Origin: Mnemiopsis leidyi
Taxonomy: Eukaryota > Ctenophora > Tentaculata > Lobata > Bolinopsidae
NCBI GenBank assembly: GCA_000226015.1
Contig: JH153653.1
Coordinates: 76,026 to 106,542, forward strand
DNA length: 30,517 nucleotides
Reading direction: 5' to 3'
Part shown: positions 1 through 19,421 of the stretch, in pieces
Position numbering within the stretch: the stretch's first letter is position 1
Layout: each line of letters begins with the position of its first letter
Made by a program: the position numbers and the translations under genes
Notes under the pieces: model-generated
The model's input: only the letters and a program-made list of their open reading frames with translations
Told to the model about the DNA's origin: nothing
Databases searched by the model: none

Positions 1-29
1 AATCCCTGGAATTTGACTGCTAAAAGTAA

Positions 30-165
30 ATGAAATCGCGGTCTGACGCGGAAAATAGTGAAAATCGCGACTTATCGCGGAAAAATAAGATAATCGCGAT
101 CTGTCGCGGCAAATGCCAAATATCGCGATTTGTCGCGGTTATCGCCAAATATCGCGATTCCGCAC
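30..165. repeat. CpG-rich degenerate ~30-bp tandem repeat
   Basis: Four or five diverged copies of a unit carrying ATCGCGAT and TGTCGCGG words, for example around 61, 93, 122 and 152. CpG is far denser here than in the surrounding DNA. It lies directly upstream of the 40-bp array and probably within an intron of the zinc-finger gene. No coding sense is seen. Confidence 0.6.
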
Positions 166-190
166 CCACCGCGACAAACTTTTGCCCCTG

Positions 191-430
191 TTGTACATTA
201 CACGTGTCAATGCGCATGTTTACAGCTTGATTGTACATTACACGTGTCAATGCACATGTTTACAGCTAGATTGTACATTACACGTGTCAGTGCGCATGTT
301 TACAGCTAGATTGCATTGTACATTACACGTGTCAGTGCGCATGTTTACAGCTAGATTATACAATACACGTGTCAGTGTGCATGTTTACACCTAGACTGTA
401 CATTACACGTGTCAGAGCGCATGTTTACAG

Positions 431-435
<5 letters not shown>
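191..435. repeat. 40-bp minisatellite, six copies, carrying a 3' splice site
   Basis: Units start at 191, 231, 271, 316, 356 and 396, with a 5-bp insertion before the fourth. Each unit holds TTACACGTGTCA (an E-box) and most hold GCATGTTTACAG. The final TTTACAG ends at 430 and is the likely acceptor of the first zinc-finger exon seen, so the array runs to, and slightly into, the exon. Confidence 0.85.
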
Positions 436-7147
<6,712 letters not shown>

Positions 7148-7397
7148 GTATGTACAGGATGATATGCCGACAACCAGGCCAAGGAGTTGTTCGTGTTTCA
7201 GAATTTATGTAATTTTTGTGGGGGTTATGGCCAACCTTGCTCGATTCCCAATCACGAAGCTAAAATGAAAAGTTTGAACAAAAATTAGTTTGAAGAAGCT
7301 AGATCGTTTTAACCTGCCCAATGCACAGAATTAAACTTTTTAGCGGTACGAGCTTACACTTTATTTTCTTTACTGGTTCAGAAACGGAGTTAATTAC

Positions 7398-7619
7398 CAC
7401 GTGCAATGATAACACGTGGTACTTCTACAGTTCGCATGCAGCTACTCCCTCTTGAGCTTGAAGTCTTTCTGATTGTACAAGTGCTTAATTTTATCCGCTA
7501 GTCTAACGATTCCGCTCCCAGTGGTTCTATGGTGCAGCACGTGTCACAAAATAGCACGTGACAAATAATCAGCACGTGATTTTCTGTCTTCTACATGACC
7601 ACGTGACCACCCCACGTGA
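7398..7619. promoter_or_regulatory. Cluster of seven CACGTG E-boxes
   Basis: CACGTG at 7398, 7413, 7538, 7555, 7573, 7600 and 7613. Several read GCACGTGAC or CCACGTGAC, close to the CLEAR element GTCACGTGAC bound by TFEB/MITF-type bHLH-Zip factors. The first pair forms a larger palindrome (ACCACGTG...CACGTGGT). The cluster lies about 0.55 kb beyond the 3' end of the cathepsin coding region. Confidence 0.55.
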
Positions 7620-8159
7620 CCGTAATCACCTGACCGTTGTTAAGCTGACAGTAGTGTTGACAGAGCTGTGTCGTGTCCGGAGAGGGTGAGTCAGAGTGAC
7701 AGTTGTAAAAACTTCCGAACCTCTCACTGAGTGTAGAAATGTATTCCTGCAGTCCTAGTCCGGCACTGCCCAGCTTACTGCGACCTAACCCGTGTAGCAT
7801 CAAACATGCTAGCGTTATACATGTTCACGCCTTCAGCTTTACTCAGACAAATGTAAACTGTAATTTACAATACGAGGTTTGTAGATGCACATTGCACACT
7901 TTTCTTTTGAAGACCGCAAAAACGTTTGCCGATGCAAATTACAGAAGGCAGTTTCGCACGTATTTTGGGGTCATTTGGGTTCAATTCGTACTAGTTGCAA
8001 ATTTTTTCTTTTGAAATGAAAAGAAAAAAACAATCTTGCGGTATTATATAAAATTAATCAAACTTAAAAGTAGAACAACCAGCTTAATAAAATTCAACAC
8101 CAATAATTGGGAAAATCATTGATCTCACAAATACCCAGTTCTAAAGCATATCCCTGTGT

Positions 8160-10419
<2,260 letters not shown>

Positions 10420-10630
10420 TTCTTAACTGAATTAAGTTGAATGCGGGATTTTACACTTGAAAACGGGATGAGATTATATTCTGGGTTTTTGACCGATCAA
10501 AATCTATATACACTAAGTAAAAGTTTTTATCGACTGTTTTGTTGCAGTCCTCTCCCATGAATTATGAAAACGGTCAAAATCTAAAAATATTCGAAGAAAA
10601 AAAACAGGTCTCGCCTTGTTGACATAAAAG

Positions 10631-10705
10631 TGATACGAGCCTTACACGATTTACCAGAAAACAGCAAAATTGATACGAGCCTGACACGATTTACCAGAAA
10701 ACAGC
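10631..10705. repeat. 40-bp tandem doublet upstream of the cathepsin start
   Basis: Two copies of TGATACGAGCC followed by ACACGATTTACCAGAAAACAG, at 10631 and 10671, with few mismatches. The doublet lies about 210 bp upstream of the cathepsin ATG on the minus strand, where a promoter or a leader intron would be expected. No known motif is recognised. Confidence 0.7.
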
Positions 10706-12324
10706 TCAAGTGTGACTTAACCTTCTCGTGATTTTACAGATAAGAAGTTTCGATAACGCACAGGCAGAATACTGTCCTGCTTCCTGATTGGTCCACTGAT
10801 TATCGAGTGCGATTTCTATTGGCTGGTTAAACCGTCTCAACTCGCTTTTTGACCTAACATTAACGTGATATTCAGATAACACGAAACTGTAAGGTGAATA
10901 GGCCAGTTATAAATAACAATGTAAGGTACAGAGCATGTTGAAACAGCCAGCTTACTTGAGTAGTGGAAAAAAGAGTACTCAATCTATCATCATGATCTTT
11001 GAAGTTGTAGGAATACTCGAATTGTAGTTCGATACTTACTACTAAACGAGAGAATTTAGGGGGATGCAATTTTGTGCTCCACTGTACTGTACTGTGGTGT
11101 TGAATTACTAACTCTATATAGATAAAACTCGTATCACATTTCATATAGGTTTACATTTAAACTTGATTTAAGAAATTGTTCAACGTTTCATTATAAAAAG
11201 TCACTGCTTACCAACTGTGGGAAATTTACAGAGAAATGCTTGAACTGGGCGGAACGAAATTACGGAACTTTTCGTGATAATTGCGGTGAAAATGTTCGTA
11301 TGTTCAATAGGCAGGAAAGACTTTCAATGTATGTTGCAGCTCTTTTAAATAAATCTTTTCTCCGATAGAGCAATCCGCAAGGAAGGAACTTAATATCAAT
11401 CCACAGAAAAACTTGCAGGTTATATTCTTAAAGCCGTTAGTGTGTCTCCATCATTTTCTTAACAGGCCAAAAAATGAACTTCCAGCTGCCTCAAAGGTTT
11501 TTACTATAACCAGATAAATCTCTTTTGTTTTCTAGATATTATCTCAATTGGAGACAAATCTATGATACTCCACCCACCCTATTTTCTCTCTAACGTGCCA
11601 CCTTACCCGTATTTGTTTATTTTAAGTCGCGTTCGCAGGAATACTCGATACGTGTACTTTGATGTTTGGGTAGATGAGATAGTACAGAAAGTTTGGAAAA
11701 AACAGTGCATTATATACCCGCTCGGCGTGCGAGGAGCATGATCTGTTTATTGTGTTCGGCTCCTGCGCAGCTTTAAGTCTGCGCAATTTTTAAACACGTG
11801 TGGTAAACCCGGTAAAAGTCTTGCTACTGTCCTAGTAGCCGGGGGTTCTAGGCGACATCTAGTCGCGTAGTGTGGGGTGACAACTCCTCATATAATTATA
11901 TAGAGCAGATAAGATGAAAAGTTAGCACCCTGAACCTTTTCTATGGGATATTTTATCGATATCATGTTTGACCAAGTTTCACGTGAAACTATCCACATAT
12001 ACCACTACCTTTTACAATTACTCCTTCATCAAACACTCTACTCCTTACTCAATATACTCATGATTTACTGAGCTATGTGAATGCTCTCCCTGCACAATTA
12101 TTCGCGATTGTACAGCAAATGCACATGTACGATGTGCGGAAGTTTTGCACAATTCCTGGCTCGCAGTATGGGATCAGATCTAACCCCAGCGTTGTGGTCG
12201 AAAATAATATGTCGTTTTGAGAATAATGTCATCCTGGAATTTGGATGCTCATTCAAATCATTAACTAAACGATAATTTGTTTCTTGTAACCCAGGAAGAG
12301 AAGGATTTAGATGAAAACCTGGAT

Positions 12325-12423
12325 TTAAAGTTTTTGTGCATAACCCATCAGTTTATATCTGCCAAAACAGGTGACGACAATGCTTCCGCTTCCTGCAATC
12401 ACTAAATCGTCGAGTCGTGCCAT
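12325..12423 (-). CDS. Possible small ORF directly after a 3' splice site, 32 aa
   Basis: On the minus strand an acceptor-like TATATTTTCAG is followed after one base by ATGGCACGACTC. It encodes MARLDDLVIAGSGSIVV, then 15 more residues to a TAA. The acceptor-plus-ATG arrangement is the same as at the other gene starts in the window. It may instead be the first exon of a longer gene, for example with a donor after the Met-Gly at GTTATG, or it may be chance. No family is recognised. A competing plus-strand exon reading (12295-12370) overlaps it. Confidence 0.2.
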   Translation of the reverse strand: MARLDDLVIAGSGSIVVTCFGRYKLMGYAQKL

Positions 12424-12747
12424 CCTGAAAATATAACAGCGGCAATCAGCATTTTTGTCAATCGCTTCGGACCTACCCCCATTCAACCCTGGAAATTGAT
12501 AAGAAATTACTCATTAATCGAATACCACTAAGAGCTACATATACTATACTATACTATACTACTATAGTAGTAGCCTGAGTAGAGCAGACAGAAAGTTGTT
12601 AAAAACAGCTCCATCCCTACAGAGAGACTTCTCACTAACACTCTGTCTCTTAAACATGCCCGAATCTGCCCGGACACAACTTCTATTGGCCGAGAAGTCC
12701 TTTGAAAACTTACAGCAGCGTAATGACATGCCCTAATGACGTGATTC

Positions 12748-13138
12748 CACGTGGTTTGTCACGTGATCTTCAAACCTAAGTCTGCGGCAGAGTTGTCAAC
12801 TCGTAACGCTATCTTCTAAATTCTGGCTGAAGGCTGTTGTTCCGACTGGTGTTTCTTGGTTGCAAAGTGTTAGAAACCGCGTATTGCACGTGCCTCAACA
12901 CTCTATAAGATCACGTGATCCTCAAGAAACAATCTCATACTTTTCACAAAGAAGTGAATGTTAATTTGCTCCTCAGTCGAAGGATCAAGATCATTCGCTG
13001 GCTTGAGAAACCTGTTTGTACTATATTGCCTTGTACGTTCCTCACTGCAGCTGTTCAATATGAGCTGTCAGTAAATCACGTGCTATCTTCTCAGATCACG
13101 TGTCGTTTTATGGTCACGTGGATTACTTTGGTCACGTG
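12748..13138. promoter_or_regulatory. Cluster of eight CACGTG E-boxes
   Basis: CACGTG at 12748 and 12759, near 12888 and 12914, and four between about 13077 and 13138, the last two in near-identical GGTCACGTGG contexts. The cluster lies 2.3-2.7 kb upstream of the cathepsin start (minus strand) and just before the zinc-finger exon at 13564. Regulation by bHLH-Zip factors is inferred from the motif only. Confidence 0.5.
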
Positions 13139-13563
13139 GGTTACCACCCAACGGACGTGGTGACATGTTTTACCTCGCTCGGACCTAGCTGTCAGCAGGT
13201 TAATCGAGGGAGGATTTAGAGAACTCAGTGTTCTATCTCTCTCGTCTGGTTACGTTTGTCCCCGCACTCCTCTCTTCGTATTTACAGCACGGTGTTTGCT
13301 GAAGTTAACTGTGTTTCGTAAACCTCGTTCATCTGTTTTCTGTTTTCTGTTATAGAGTAACACGTGACTGCAAGATGATTTCTGTTTCTCAATACCATCT
13401 ACTCCTTCACCATTCTGTGGGCCCAGGTCGGAATTGTGTGGTCAGCATGACGTTTGACTTGACTTTCGGTCAAAATTTATGATTAAAAAACAACCATTGA
13501 AATTTCCATAACATTTTTAAGAAGCGAAAATTCTGGGATAAGTTTAACGCGAGTTATTTTCAG

Positions 13564-14539
13564 GCGGATCCCTACGGGATGCAGTCCCTGAATCCCAACC
13601 ATTACCGAGTAGTTACCAAACAGGAACCAGATGAGATGGACCACTATGAGCGGGGTAAGTTTTCTTTAAAACCTTCCCAAAATTAAATCATTATCAATAA
13701 ACATAGAGATAACAAAGATTCCAATTTACTTTAAGTTGTATTTTTTCACTCAAGTTTTTTTTCATTTAAGTTGTATCCGCTCCTGCTAGAATCAGGGTAT
13801 GTTGTATGTAAATCATTAATTTTTAATAAATCTTGCATTTCAGAAAAACCCTCGATGTTAAAGTCCTCCAAACAAGATAGAATGGAAACTCTCCGCCCCA
13901 GTCCTCTGATCGTGGACGACGATGTTCGGGCTAAAACCTGGGGACCCGGCTCTCCTCTCCTCCACGTAAGTGTTGTCATGGTGACGTCATCCAGCAGTCA
14001 CGTGTCTCCCCGCTCTAAATATTAAGATAAAAACTATATGTTTGACCTGACAGATGCTAATTAATGTTGGGCGTCTTTCAGCAATATTTGTCTTTCTGAG
14101 TTCGCGTTCCCACGACCCATAGTTATTTGGGATATTCTGACAGTCGAAACCTTACAAAATACACGCTTTCTTTAGTTGTTAGAGATTTTGTTGAACAATG
14201 TTTTTCATGTCCGATTTTTAGGTATGTCTCACAGACTTTTTTTTTCAACGTTCAAGTTAAAACTCCCAGGGAGACGTTGAAAACCACCGACATAACTGAA
14301 GAAAACAAGGAAACGGTGTCACGTGATTATAACTTAGGGCACGTGCTGGAGACGTACACGTGTTGGTGCACGTGTTTGTACAAGTATTGGTACAATTCAG
14401 TCGTTACTTAGCGTGTAAGAATTAAGAAACTTTGTTAATCTTATCTCATAGCGACTTTTTGTGTTTTTTTGCCTTATTTTAAGCGGCCCTCCGCGACAAC
14501 AGTGATTGGACTGCTAATGCTGATGATGTCGCTAAGTGA
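13564..14539 (+). CDS. Probable C-terminal exons of the zinc-finger gene
   Basis: Exons 13564-13654, 13844-13965, 14235-14322 and 14484-14539 join in phase to a TGA at 14537-14539. The first two are strongly supported: only one frame is open and the donors are GTAAGT. They read ADPYGMQSLNPNHYRVV, TKQEPDEMDHYERGEKP and METLRPSPLIVDDD. VTKQEPD fits a SUMOylation motif (hydrophobic-Lys-x-Glu), common in transcription-factor tails. The third exon (KTPRETLKTTDITEENKE) and the last (ALRDNSDWTANADDVAK) depend on a weak donor at 14323 (GTGATT), and reading through it would stop at 14411. No start codon is seen upstream, so continuation of the zinc-finger gene across the cathepsin intron is the simplest reading. 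A separate gene is possible. Confidence 0.55.
14320..14374. promoter_or_regulatory. Four CACGTG E-boxes in 55 bp
   Basis: CACGTG at 14320, 14340, 14357 and 14369, overlapping the 3' end and donor of the proposed penultimate zinc-finger exon. The site density alone suggests selection or a repeated origin. Any regulatory role is inference. Confidence 0.4.
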
Positions 14540-15207
14540 TTACTTATCTGCGTCCTTATTTTCAGAAATTTGTGTCAAACTAGGACTTGGTTTGATATAC
14601 ATTTTAAGGCACACAACTTGAATTTTCGTTTCAGTTGCTCATCCTTGATTATGATTGAGAATGATTTAAGAAAAATTTGTTGTTTAATGTATTATGTAGC
14701 TAATATTGACCTTCATGATGCTTTTTGCACTCAGAAATATTTAATTAGACTTTTCTCCGAATGGTGAATTAATTTCGAAATTTGTTAGAGGATTGATTGG
14801 TTTTTTTTGCGAAAGGTGAGGCGCAGATTCATGATTTGAAAGTTTGGTCATTAAAAAAACTGTAAAATATTTCTATCATATTTGTATGATGTTATTCCCT
14901 GCGCTGTTGTCACACTGTTGCAGTACATACATATACTCGTTCACTATCAAACGCATTGAGTCAATTTCCCTGTCCCATAGGCTATGTCTTTGGATAATTC
15001 ATGATATTGATCAATTCGACCGGTATTTTTTATTGCAACCATGTATTATTCACATTATCATTTGATTCGTTTTACTGTTTTACATCCCAAAATTTAACTT
15101 TGATTCACTGCTATTGCAATATTTTATGCATTTTCTTTTAAAATGCTTTAAACTGTACAAAATCATAGTTGTGTTACATAACGTAGACTAACAAATCGTT
15201 CAATCAG
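14540..15207. other. AT-rich stretch without recognisable genes
   Basis: Nothing coding is seen on either strand. Open frames here (for example 14844-15065) have low-complexity AT-driven composition and no splice context. An ATTAAA near 14850 could serve as poly(A) signal for the zinc-finger gene. ACTAAC near 15187 followed by TTCAATCAG ending at 15207 is a strong branch point plus acceptor for the next gene. Confidence 0.5.
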
Positions 15208-15212
15208 AAAGC

Positions 15213-16163
15213 ATGGCTCGAACTAACAAATCAGCACGAAGATCCGCTGCCGACAAGGCTAAAGGTACGTTACTTGACACGTGTTTTATAACACGTGTAT
15301 TTGCACGTATTCACTCGACTTTTATCTCAAAGTTGATTTCTTTTGCAAACCTAACATTTTCTTCTGTTTCAGGAATCGATCAGACCGACAGCTCACTTCA
15401 CAAACCCCTGATCACCGGCGTGAAAAGGAAAAACAAGATGAGGTAATTACGATGATATTTTTCACAAAAGTCTAAAAATAATAAAATAAAGTTAGTCTAT
15501 TGTAAACTTTAACAAATAACTATATTATGAATTATCAAATAACTATAATTATTTATAACTATATTATCAAATAACTACAACTATTTCTAACTATATTATT
15601 AAACAACTACAATTATTTAAATCTAAATTATCAAATTACTACAATTATTTATAACTATATTATCAAATAACTACAATTATTTATAACTATATTATCAAAT
15701 AACTACAATTATATATAACTAAATTATCAAATAACTACAAATATATATAACTAAGTTATCAAATAACTACAAATATATATTACTAAATTATCAAATAACT
15801 ACAATTATTTAAAACTAAATTATGAAATAATTACTATTATTTAAAACTGAATTATCAAATAACTACAATTTAGTTATATATATTAGGTTTGTAAAACTAT
15901 ATTATCAAATAGCTACAATTATTTAAAACTAAATTATCAAAAAAACTAAAATTATTTATAACTATATTATCAAATAACTACAATTATTTAAAACTAAATT
16001 ATCAAATAACTACAATTATTTAAAACTAAATTATTAAATAACTACAATTATTTGCAGGGCTGTTGTTCTGCGAGACCTCGCCCAGAACGTCAGGTCAGAT
16101 CCCAGCGGCCTCAAACTGGACACCGACGATGTCGTTCTTGTTAACCTCTCCGCTCAGTCTTAA
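15213..16163 (+). CDS. Small basic protein with histone H3-tail-like N-terminus, 75 aa, 3 exons
   Basis: Exons 15213-15264, 15373-15442 and 16058-16163 (TAA), all GT-AG and in phase. The N-terminus is MARTNKSARRSAADKAKG. Compared with the H3 tail (A1 R2 T3 ... A7 R8 ... S10 ... K14 A15), eight of fifteen positions match, but K4 is Asn and K9 is Arg. A later stretch, ITGVKRKNKMRAVVLRDL, faintly recalls H3 residues around GGVKKPH...TVALREI. The C-terminus (LKLDTDDVVLVNLSAQS) is unlike H3, and no histone fold is present. ATG follows an acceptor by 5 nt. The function is unknown. It is probably nuclear or nucleolar from its charge. An AATAAA lies at 16977-16982. It could also be a further alternative 3' end of the zinc-finger gene (phase 2, via AA|GTGATT at 14536). 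Confidence 0.6.
15480..16052. repeat. 32-bp AT-rich minisatellite filling an intron
   Basis: About 17 imperfect units like CAAATAACTACAATTATTTA followed by TAACTATATTAT run through the second intron of the small basic-protein gene. The last unit merges into the acceptor TTTGCAG ending at 16057. The base composition is almost purely A/T. Confidence 0.85.
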
Positions 16164-17954
16164 AGAAGTGTGACCTCACACTCCTGATGATGTCACTTTG
16201 ATGACGTCACGGCTTTTCGAGACTGGATCTTGGAACAGGCCATCTGGGTTTATCAACGCGGTGTGAAATATAAACTGAAAAACGTCTACTCTCTCTGAGG
16301 GTGACGTGTTTATAAAAATGCTGTATAGACTGTTTTACATTTTTATCATTCGCAGCCGGACTCAAAGTCAATTGTTTAAGTTATTTGTTAAGTTTAAAAC
16401 TCAAATTATTTTTATGATTTATTTGTTTTATATGTTTAAATCCCAAAAAAAAGATTTATGATATTTTCAACATTTATTTTACTTTTTATTTAAGAGTTTT
16501 TTATACGAACTTTTCTAACTCACTGCATGGCAAAATGAGACACTAACATTTTTTCTTTATATTTGTTTGCCTGCTAAGGTAACATTAATTTCTTTATTTG
16601 TATGTTAGTGTATAAATTGTAAAGCTCAAAATTGATATTTGACTTTTCTATTTTCCCAAATTTTCTGCTAAAAATGGTACTTGGGTTTTTTGAAAATGTC
16701 TGAATTGCTCATTAACTTTTGATAAACTTTCTATATTATTTGTTACTTATTAAAGTTTTAGCCAGTAAAATTAGGAATTTTGTCAGTATTATTTAATTAG
16801 GCCATCTGACGATTTATATTGGCTAAAGGTTTAAATGTTTGTGTCCCAGTAACTCATTTAAAAAGATTGAAAATGTCTTGCAAAATTTTTCATTTTCCAA
16901 AAGCTCTTACCCGTATTTCGTTCCTCAAAATAGTTCCCCTAATTATTTTGGTTTTATTTGTTACACTCACTAAAGCAATAAACTTTAAATGGTTCTTGGA
17001 TCTTCAGATCTATTCTAATTCTAGCTCAACCTAATTTTAATTCTACTAAAATAGTAATACTGATAGTACTAATAGTATTCGGTTAAAGGTTGGAAGTTGT
17101 CGCGGTGATACCCGACTCACGCAGCTAGAACGGTAGACGGATATAATCTCGTCAAGTTGGAAGTTTTCCTGATTCCCTCCAATGTGATCGTCGTATGACA
17201 TGACGTTATACGATACGACAGATAACTCAGAGTCAGACCGTCAAAGGACGGCCAGAGGGTTCAGTGCCGTACTACTACCAGCATAACTATAAGTACAACT
17301 ACAAGTTCATGAAGTGTCAGTGCCACGTTGCATTTGTCTTGCGTTAATTACTATTAGGCCCTGATATATTACTATCAGTATCAGGCAGAGGCTCACCACT
17401 ACCAGGCTTAAAGTTAACGGGCGATCATGCGCGTCCACTTCTACTTCTAGTTCTAGAACATAGAAGTAGAAATAAAATTCCTTTGCTCTAACCACTAACC
17501 AGAGCCCTCTTTTAATATTATAATTATATGTAGTAATGTTATATTCAAAATCAGTAAGACACATTATTTTATTCTATTTCTAAAACTAAAAGAAAGTCTA
17601 AGGAGGGAACATTTTAAATTTGATAATAATTGATAATACGATTAATAATTGCGACGAAATCGCAAACAGCAAGAACAAAGAAATTCGTATAAGCCAAAGC
17701 GGCAAGCGTAGGCAGGTTAAAAAATTCTTATCTCAATCTGAAATAATTTCAGCCAAAATGTTGACGAGATGATATCCGTCTAACGTTCTAACGAGGGTAA
17801 CACCTCGACAACCAAAATGCAAATAGCCATGCCAGAAAAAAATACAAAACTCCTCTTATATTTATCTATGATTATCTTTACTTTAGATAGGTGATCCTCC
17901 TTTCGAACATAAAAGAGCAAACATGAATAAAAACTTTTAGATCTAATCTTACAG
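16164..17954. other. Intergenic AT-rich stretch
   Basis: Presumably the 3' UTR of the 75-aa gene, then intergenic DNA. AATAAA at 16977-16982 is a candidate poly(A) signal. From 17096 to 17812 it holds an old copy of the modular CpG-rich repeat family. No convincing exon is seen. Confidence 0.5.
17096..17812. repeat. Diverged copy of modular repeat, inverted ends
   Basis: A plus-oriented module ending GACGGATATAATCTCGTCAA (17136-17155) faces a minus-oriented copy starting TTGACGAGATGATATCCGTC (17761-17780). Between them are AACGGGCGATCATGCGCG (about 17417) and ACCAGAGCCC (about 17500), words shared with the repeats at 29.3-30.5 kb. The roughly 700-bp unit with inverted ends suggests a non-autonomous mobile element. 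No transposase is seen. Confidence 0.6.
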
Positions 17955-17960
17955 ATTGAG

Positions 17961-19103
17961 ATGGCACACAAGTTTCAAAATCGGGCGAGAAGCGCAAAGA
18001 GTAATCAGGTGTTCAAGGTGAATGGTATTAACTAAATATAATATCTGAAAAGTTATAATTTCTAATAGTTTTAACTCCTGTATCTACAGATCTGATAGAA
18101 TTTAACATCTAAAAAGAAATTGATAGAATACAGCTAACTGAGAAATAAGTGAAAAGTCTTTCGGTTAAGTTCAACTTCAAACTTCAGTCAATAACAAGTT
18201 TCTCAAATCATGTGACGTCATTAAAGCACATTGTGACGCCACTCCTTTCGACTGATTTAGAAGTTTTCGTAGCTCTCGTCTTCGAGTGTGGTACGCAACT
18301 TGCTGACCATGACCAAAATTGAAATCTGCAGAAGACAAATGATTGATTAGGGCAGAATGAGATAGATCAGATAAATTCTTACGCTCTTCGCTCTTATTAT
18401 TTGAACCTTAATTCTTACTAGTTGTCAAATTTGTCAACTTGAACTATTAAAACGTTTGAGTTAAATTTGACCCTGCTTTTCAGGATCTAAGAAGTCGAAT
18501 GTTATGAGAAAAGACAAAGACATGTTTATAACTCCCAGTAATTAAGCCTTAGTGTTATTGAACTGTGGATAGTTTAAAATTAAACTCCAAGTCGCATTAG
18601 AGAGGCTACAAGATTACAATCAACTTAAGAAAAATGCTACACAGTGTGCATAAACAAAACCCATGCATGAAATTGAACACGAAATTAAATATTTGTGATT
18701 GTCTTAAAAGATTGACTCAGTTATACAGGGTATTTTCTGTAATTATGTTTCGATTCTAATAAATAATAATATAATTGAGTAAATATAAAATAGCGTTTCA
18801 AATAAAAAAAACTCTTAATCATGCGGTTTGAACAAGGGACTTCTTCTTTTTTGGCAAAAGTTACAAATTTAATAAAAAGACAAAATTCATCCACAAAAAA
18901 ACAATTGAGTTCAATCTGACATGACTCTAAGTCTAACTGTGAATACAACTATATCCACTGTTTTCCGATATCTGATCTGTTTTCCCGCCAAACAAAGAAG
19001 GACAGAAGATCCTAATGCCGACCAGGTTGCACATGAACTAACACTCTATTTCCCGGGACCGGCCCCACAGCCGATGAGCGATGTTGGAATGTTTGCAGAG
19101 TAG
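17961..19103 (+). CDS. Small basic protein, possibly RBIS-like, 3 exons
   Basis: Exon 1 (17961-18024) follows an acceptor (CTTACAG ending 17954) by 6 nt and encodes MAHKFQNRARSAKSNQVFKV. Exon 2 (18484-18537) continues GSKKSNVMRKDKDMFITP. Exon 3 (19006-19103) would add DPNADQVAHELTLYFPGP, then a short tail to TAG, with AATAAA at 19190. The N-terminus resembles RBIS (a nucleolar 60S biogenesis factor), whose start pairs a basic KS-NVF-V motif with a Lys-rich run; this is a weak recollection-based match. Exon 2 can also end at its own TAA (18543-18545) if the donor CCCA|GTAATT is not used, giving a 41-aa form. An alternative exon 1 donor at 18018 would shift the frame. The gene lies in the 3' region of the tetraspanin gene, on the opposite strand. 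Confidence 0.5.
18257..18325 (-). CDS. Alternative last exon of the tetraspanin gene
   Basis: Read on the minus strand, a pyrimidine-rich acceptor (TTTGTCTTCTGCAG) is followed in phase 0 by ISILVMVSKLRTT, then LEDESYENF and a stop. The regular last exon, also phase 0, starts MSILILTSYVMT, so the two are interchangeable ends of the fourth membrane segment. Use of this exon gives a 258-aa tetraspanin ending in YENF (255-258), a YxxPhi sorting signal at the extreme C-terminus. CD63 similarly ends in GYEVM, which directs it to lysosomes through AP-3. The regular tail ends DYEKNMI and lacks such a motif. It could also be the remnant of a second tetraspanin, but no other tetraspanin exons are seen nearby. 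Confidence 0.7.
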   Translation of the reverse strand: MSILVMVSKLRTTLEDESYENF

Positions 19104-19173
19104 TAATACCAAGTGTGAGCTGTGTAAACTGTGAGGGTGAGTGAGGGTAAGTGAGATAGTAAAATGGGCGTTA

Positions 19174-19421
19174 GTTCTGTTGGAGCACAAATAAATAGCC
19201 CGGAAACAAATAAGTAAAAAGTTAATCATATAATTGTCATGTGATCAAGGGAATGGGCAAAAGCGAAACTCAAGACCAAGTCAATTTTTCAATATGTTGA
19301 AGAACATATCAAAAATTTCTCCAAATTTCAAGAAATTTGACTAAAGCAGCTTATCATAACGCACGCATTTTTGGTCTAGTTCTCAAGGCCATAAGTTTCG
19401 CTTGAGCTGCTCCAACAGAAC
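19174..19421. repeat. Imperfect inverted repeat (foldback) after the small gene
   Basis: GTTCTGTTGGAGCA at 19174-19187 is perfectly complementary to 19408-19421. AAGCGAAACT (19261) pairs with AGTTTCGCTT (19394), and AGACCAA (19273) pairs with TTGGTCT (19371). The nested order permits one long interrupted hairpin. It overlaps the AATAAA at 19190, so it may be a MITE-like insertion that supplies the 3' end. Confidence 0.6.
19190..19195 (+). terminator. AATAAA poly(A) signal
   Basis: AATAAA 87 nt downstream of the TAG at 19103, fitting the 3' end of the small plus-strand gene. It is the clearest poly(A) signal near any stop codon in this window. Confidence 0.45.

Noticed and set aside
7741-8014. 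Open frame starting at ATG 7741
   Set aside because: The first part looks protein-like, but the phase of the possible acceptor (TTCCTGCAG) does not fit the zinc-finger exon before it, and the remainder is AT-rich with no donor support.
12081-12275. Open frames on both strands at 12.1-12.3 kb
   Set aside because: The plus ORF lacks splice context; a minus-strand reading after ATTCCAG gives protein-like words but no joining exon with matching phase.
12295-12370. Plus-strand exon candidate after TTGTAACCCAG, ending AAAACAG|GTGACG (EEKDLDENLDL...)
   Set aside because: Good splice sites and acidic content, but 76 nt starting in phase 0 breaks the frame between the phase-0 exons at 7147 and 13564; it could be a rare alternative exon.
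14844-15065. Open frame of 73 codons
   Set aside because: AT-rich, no splice or start context, no recognisable protein character.
15213-16163. True histone H3 gene
   Set aside because: Similarity is confined to the tail and a short downstream segment; no histone fold, and key residues K4 and K9 are replaced.
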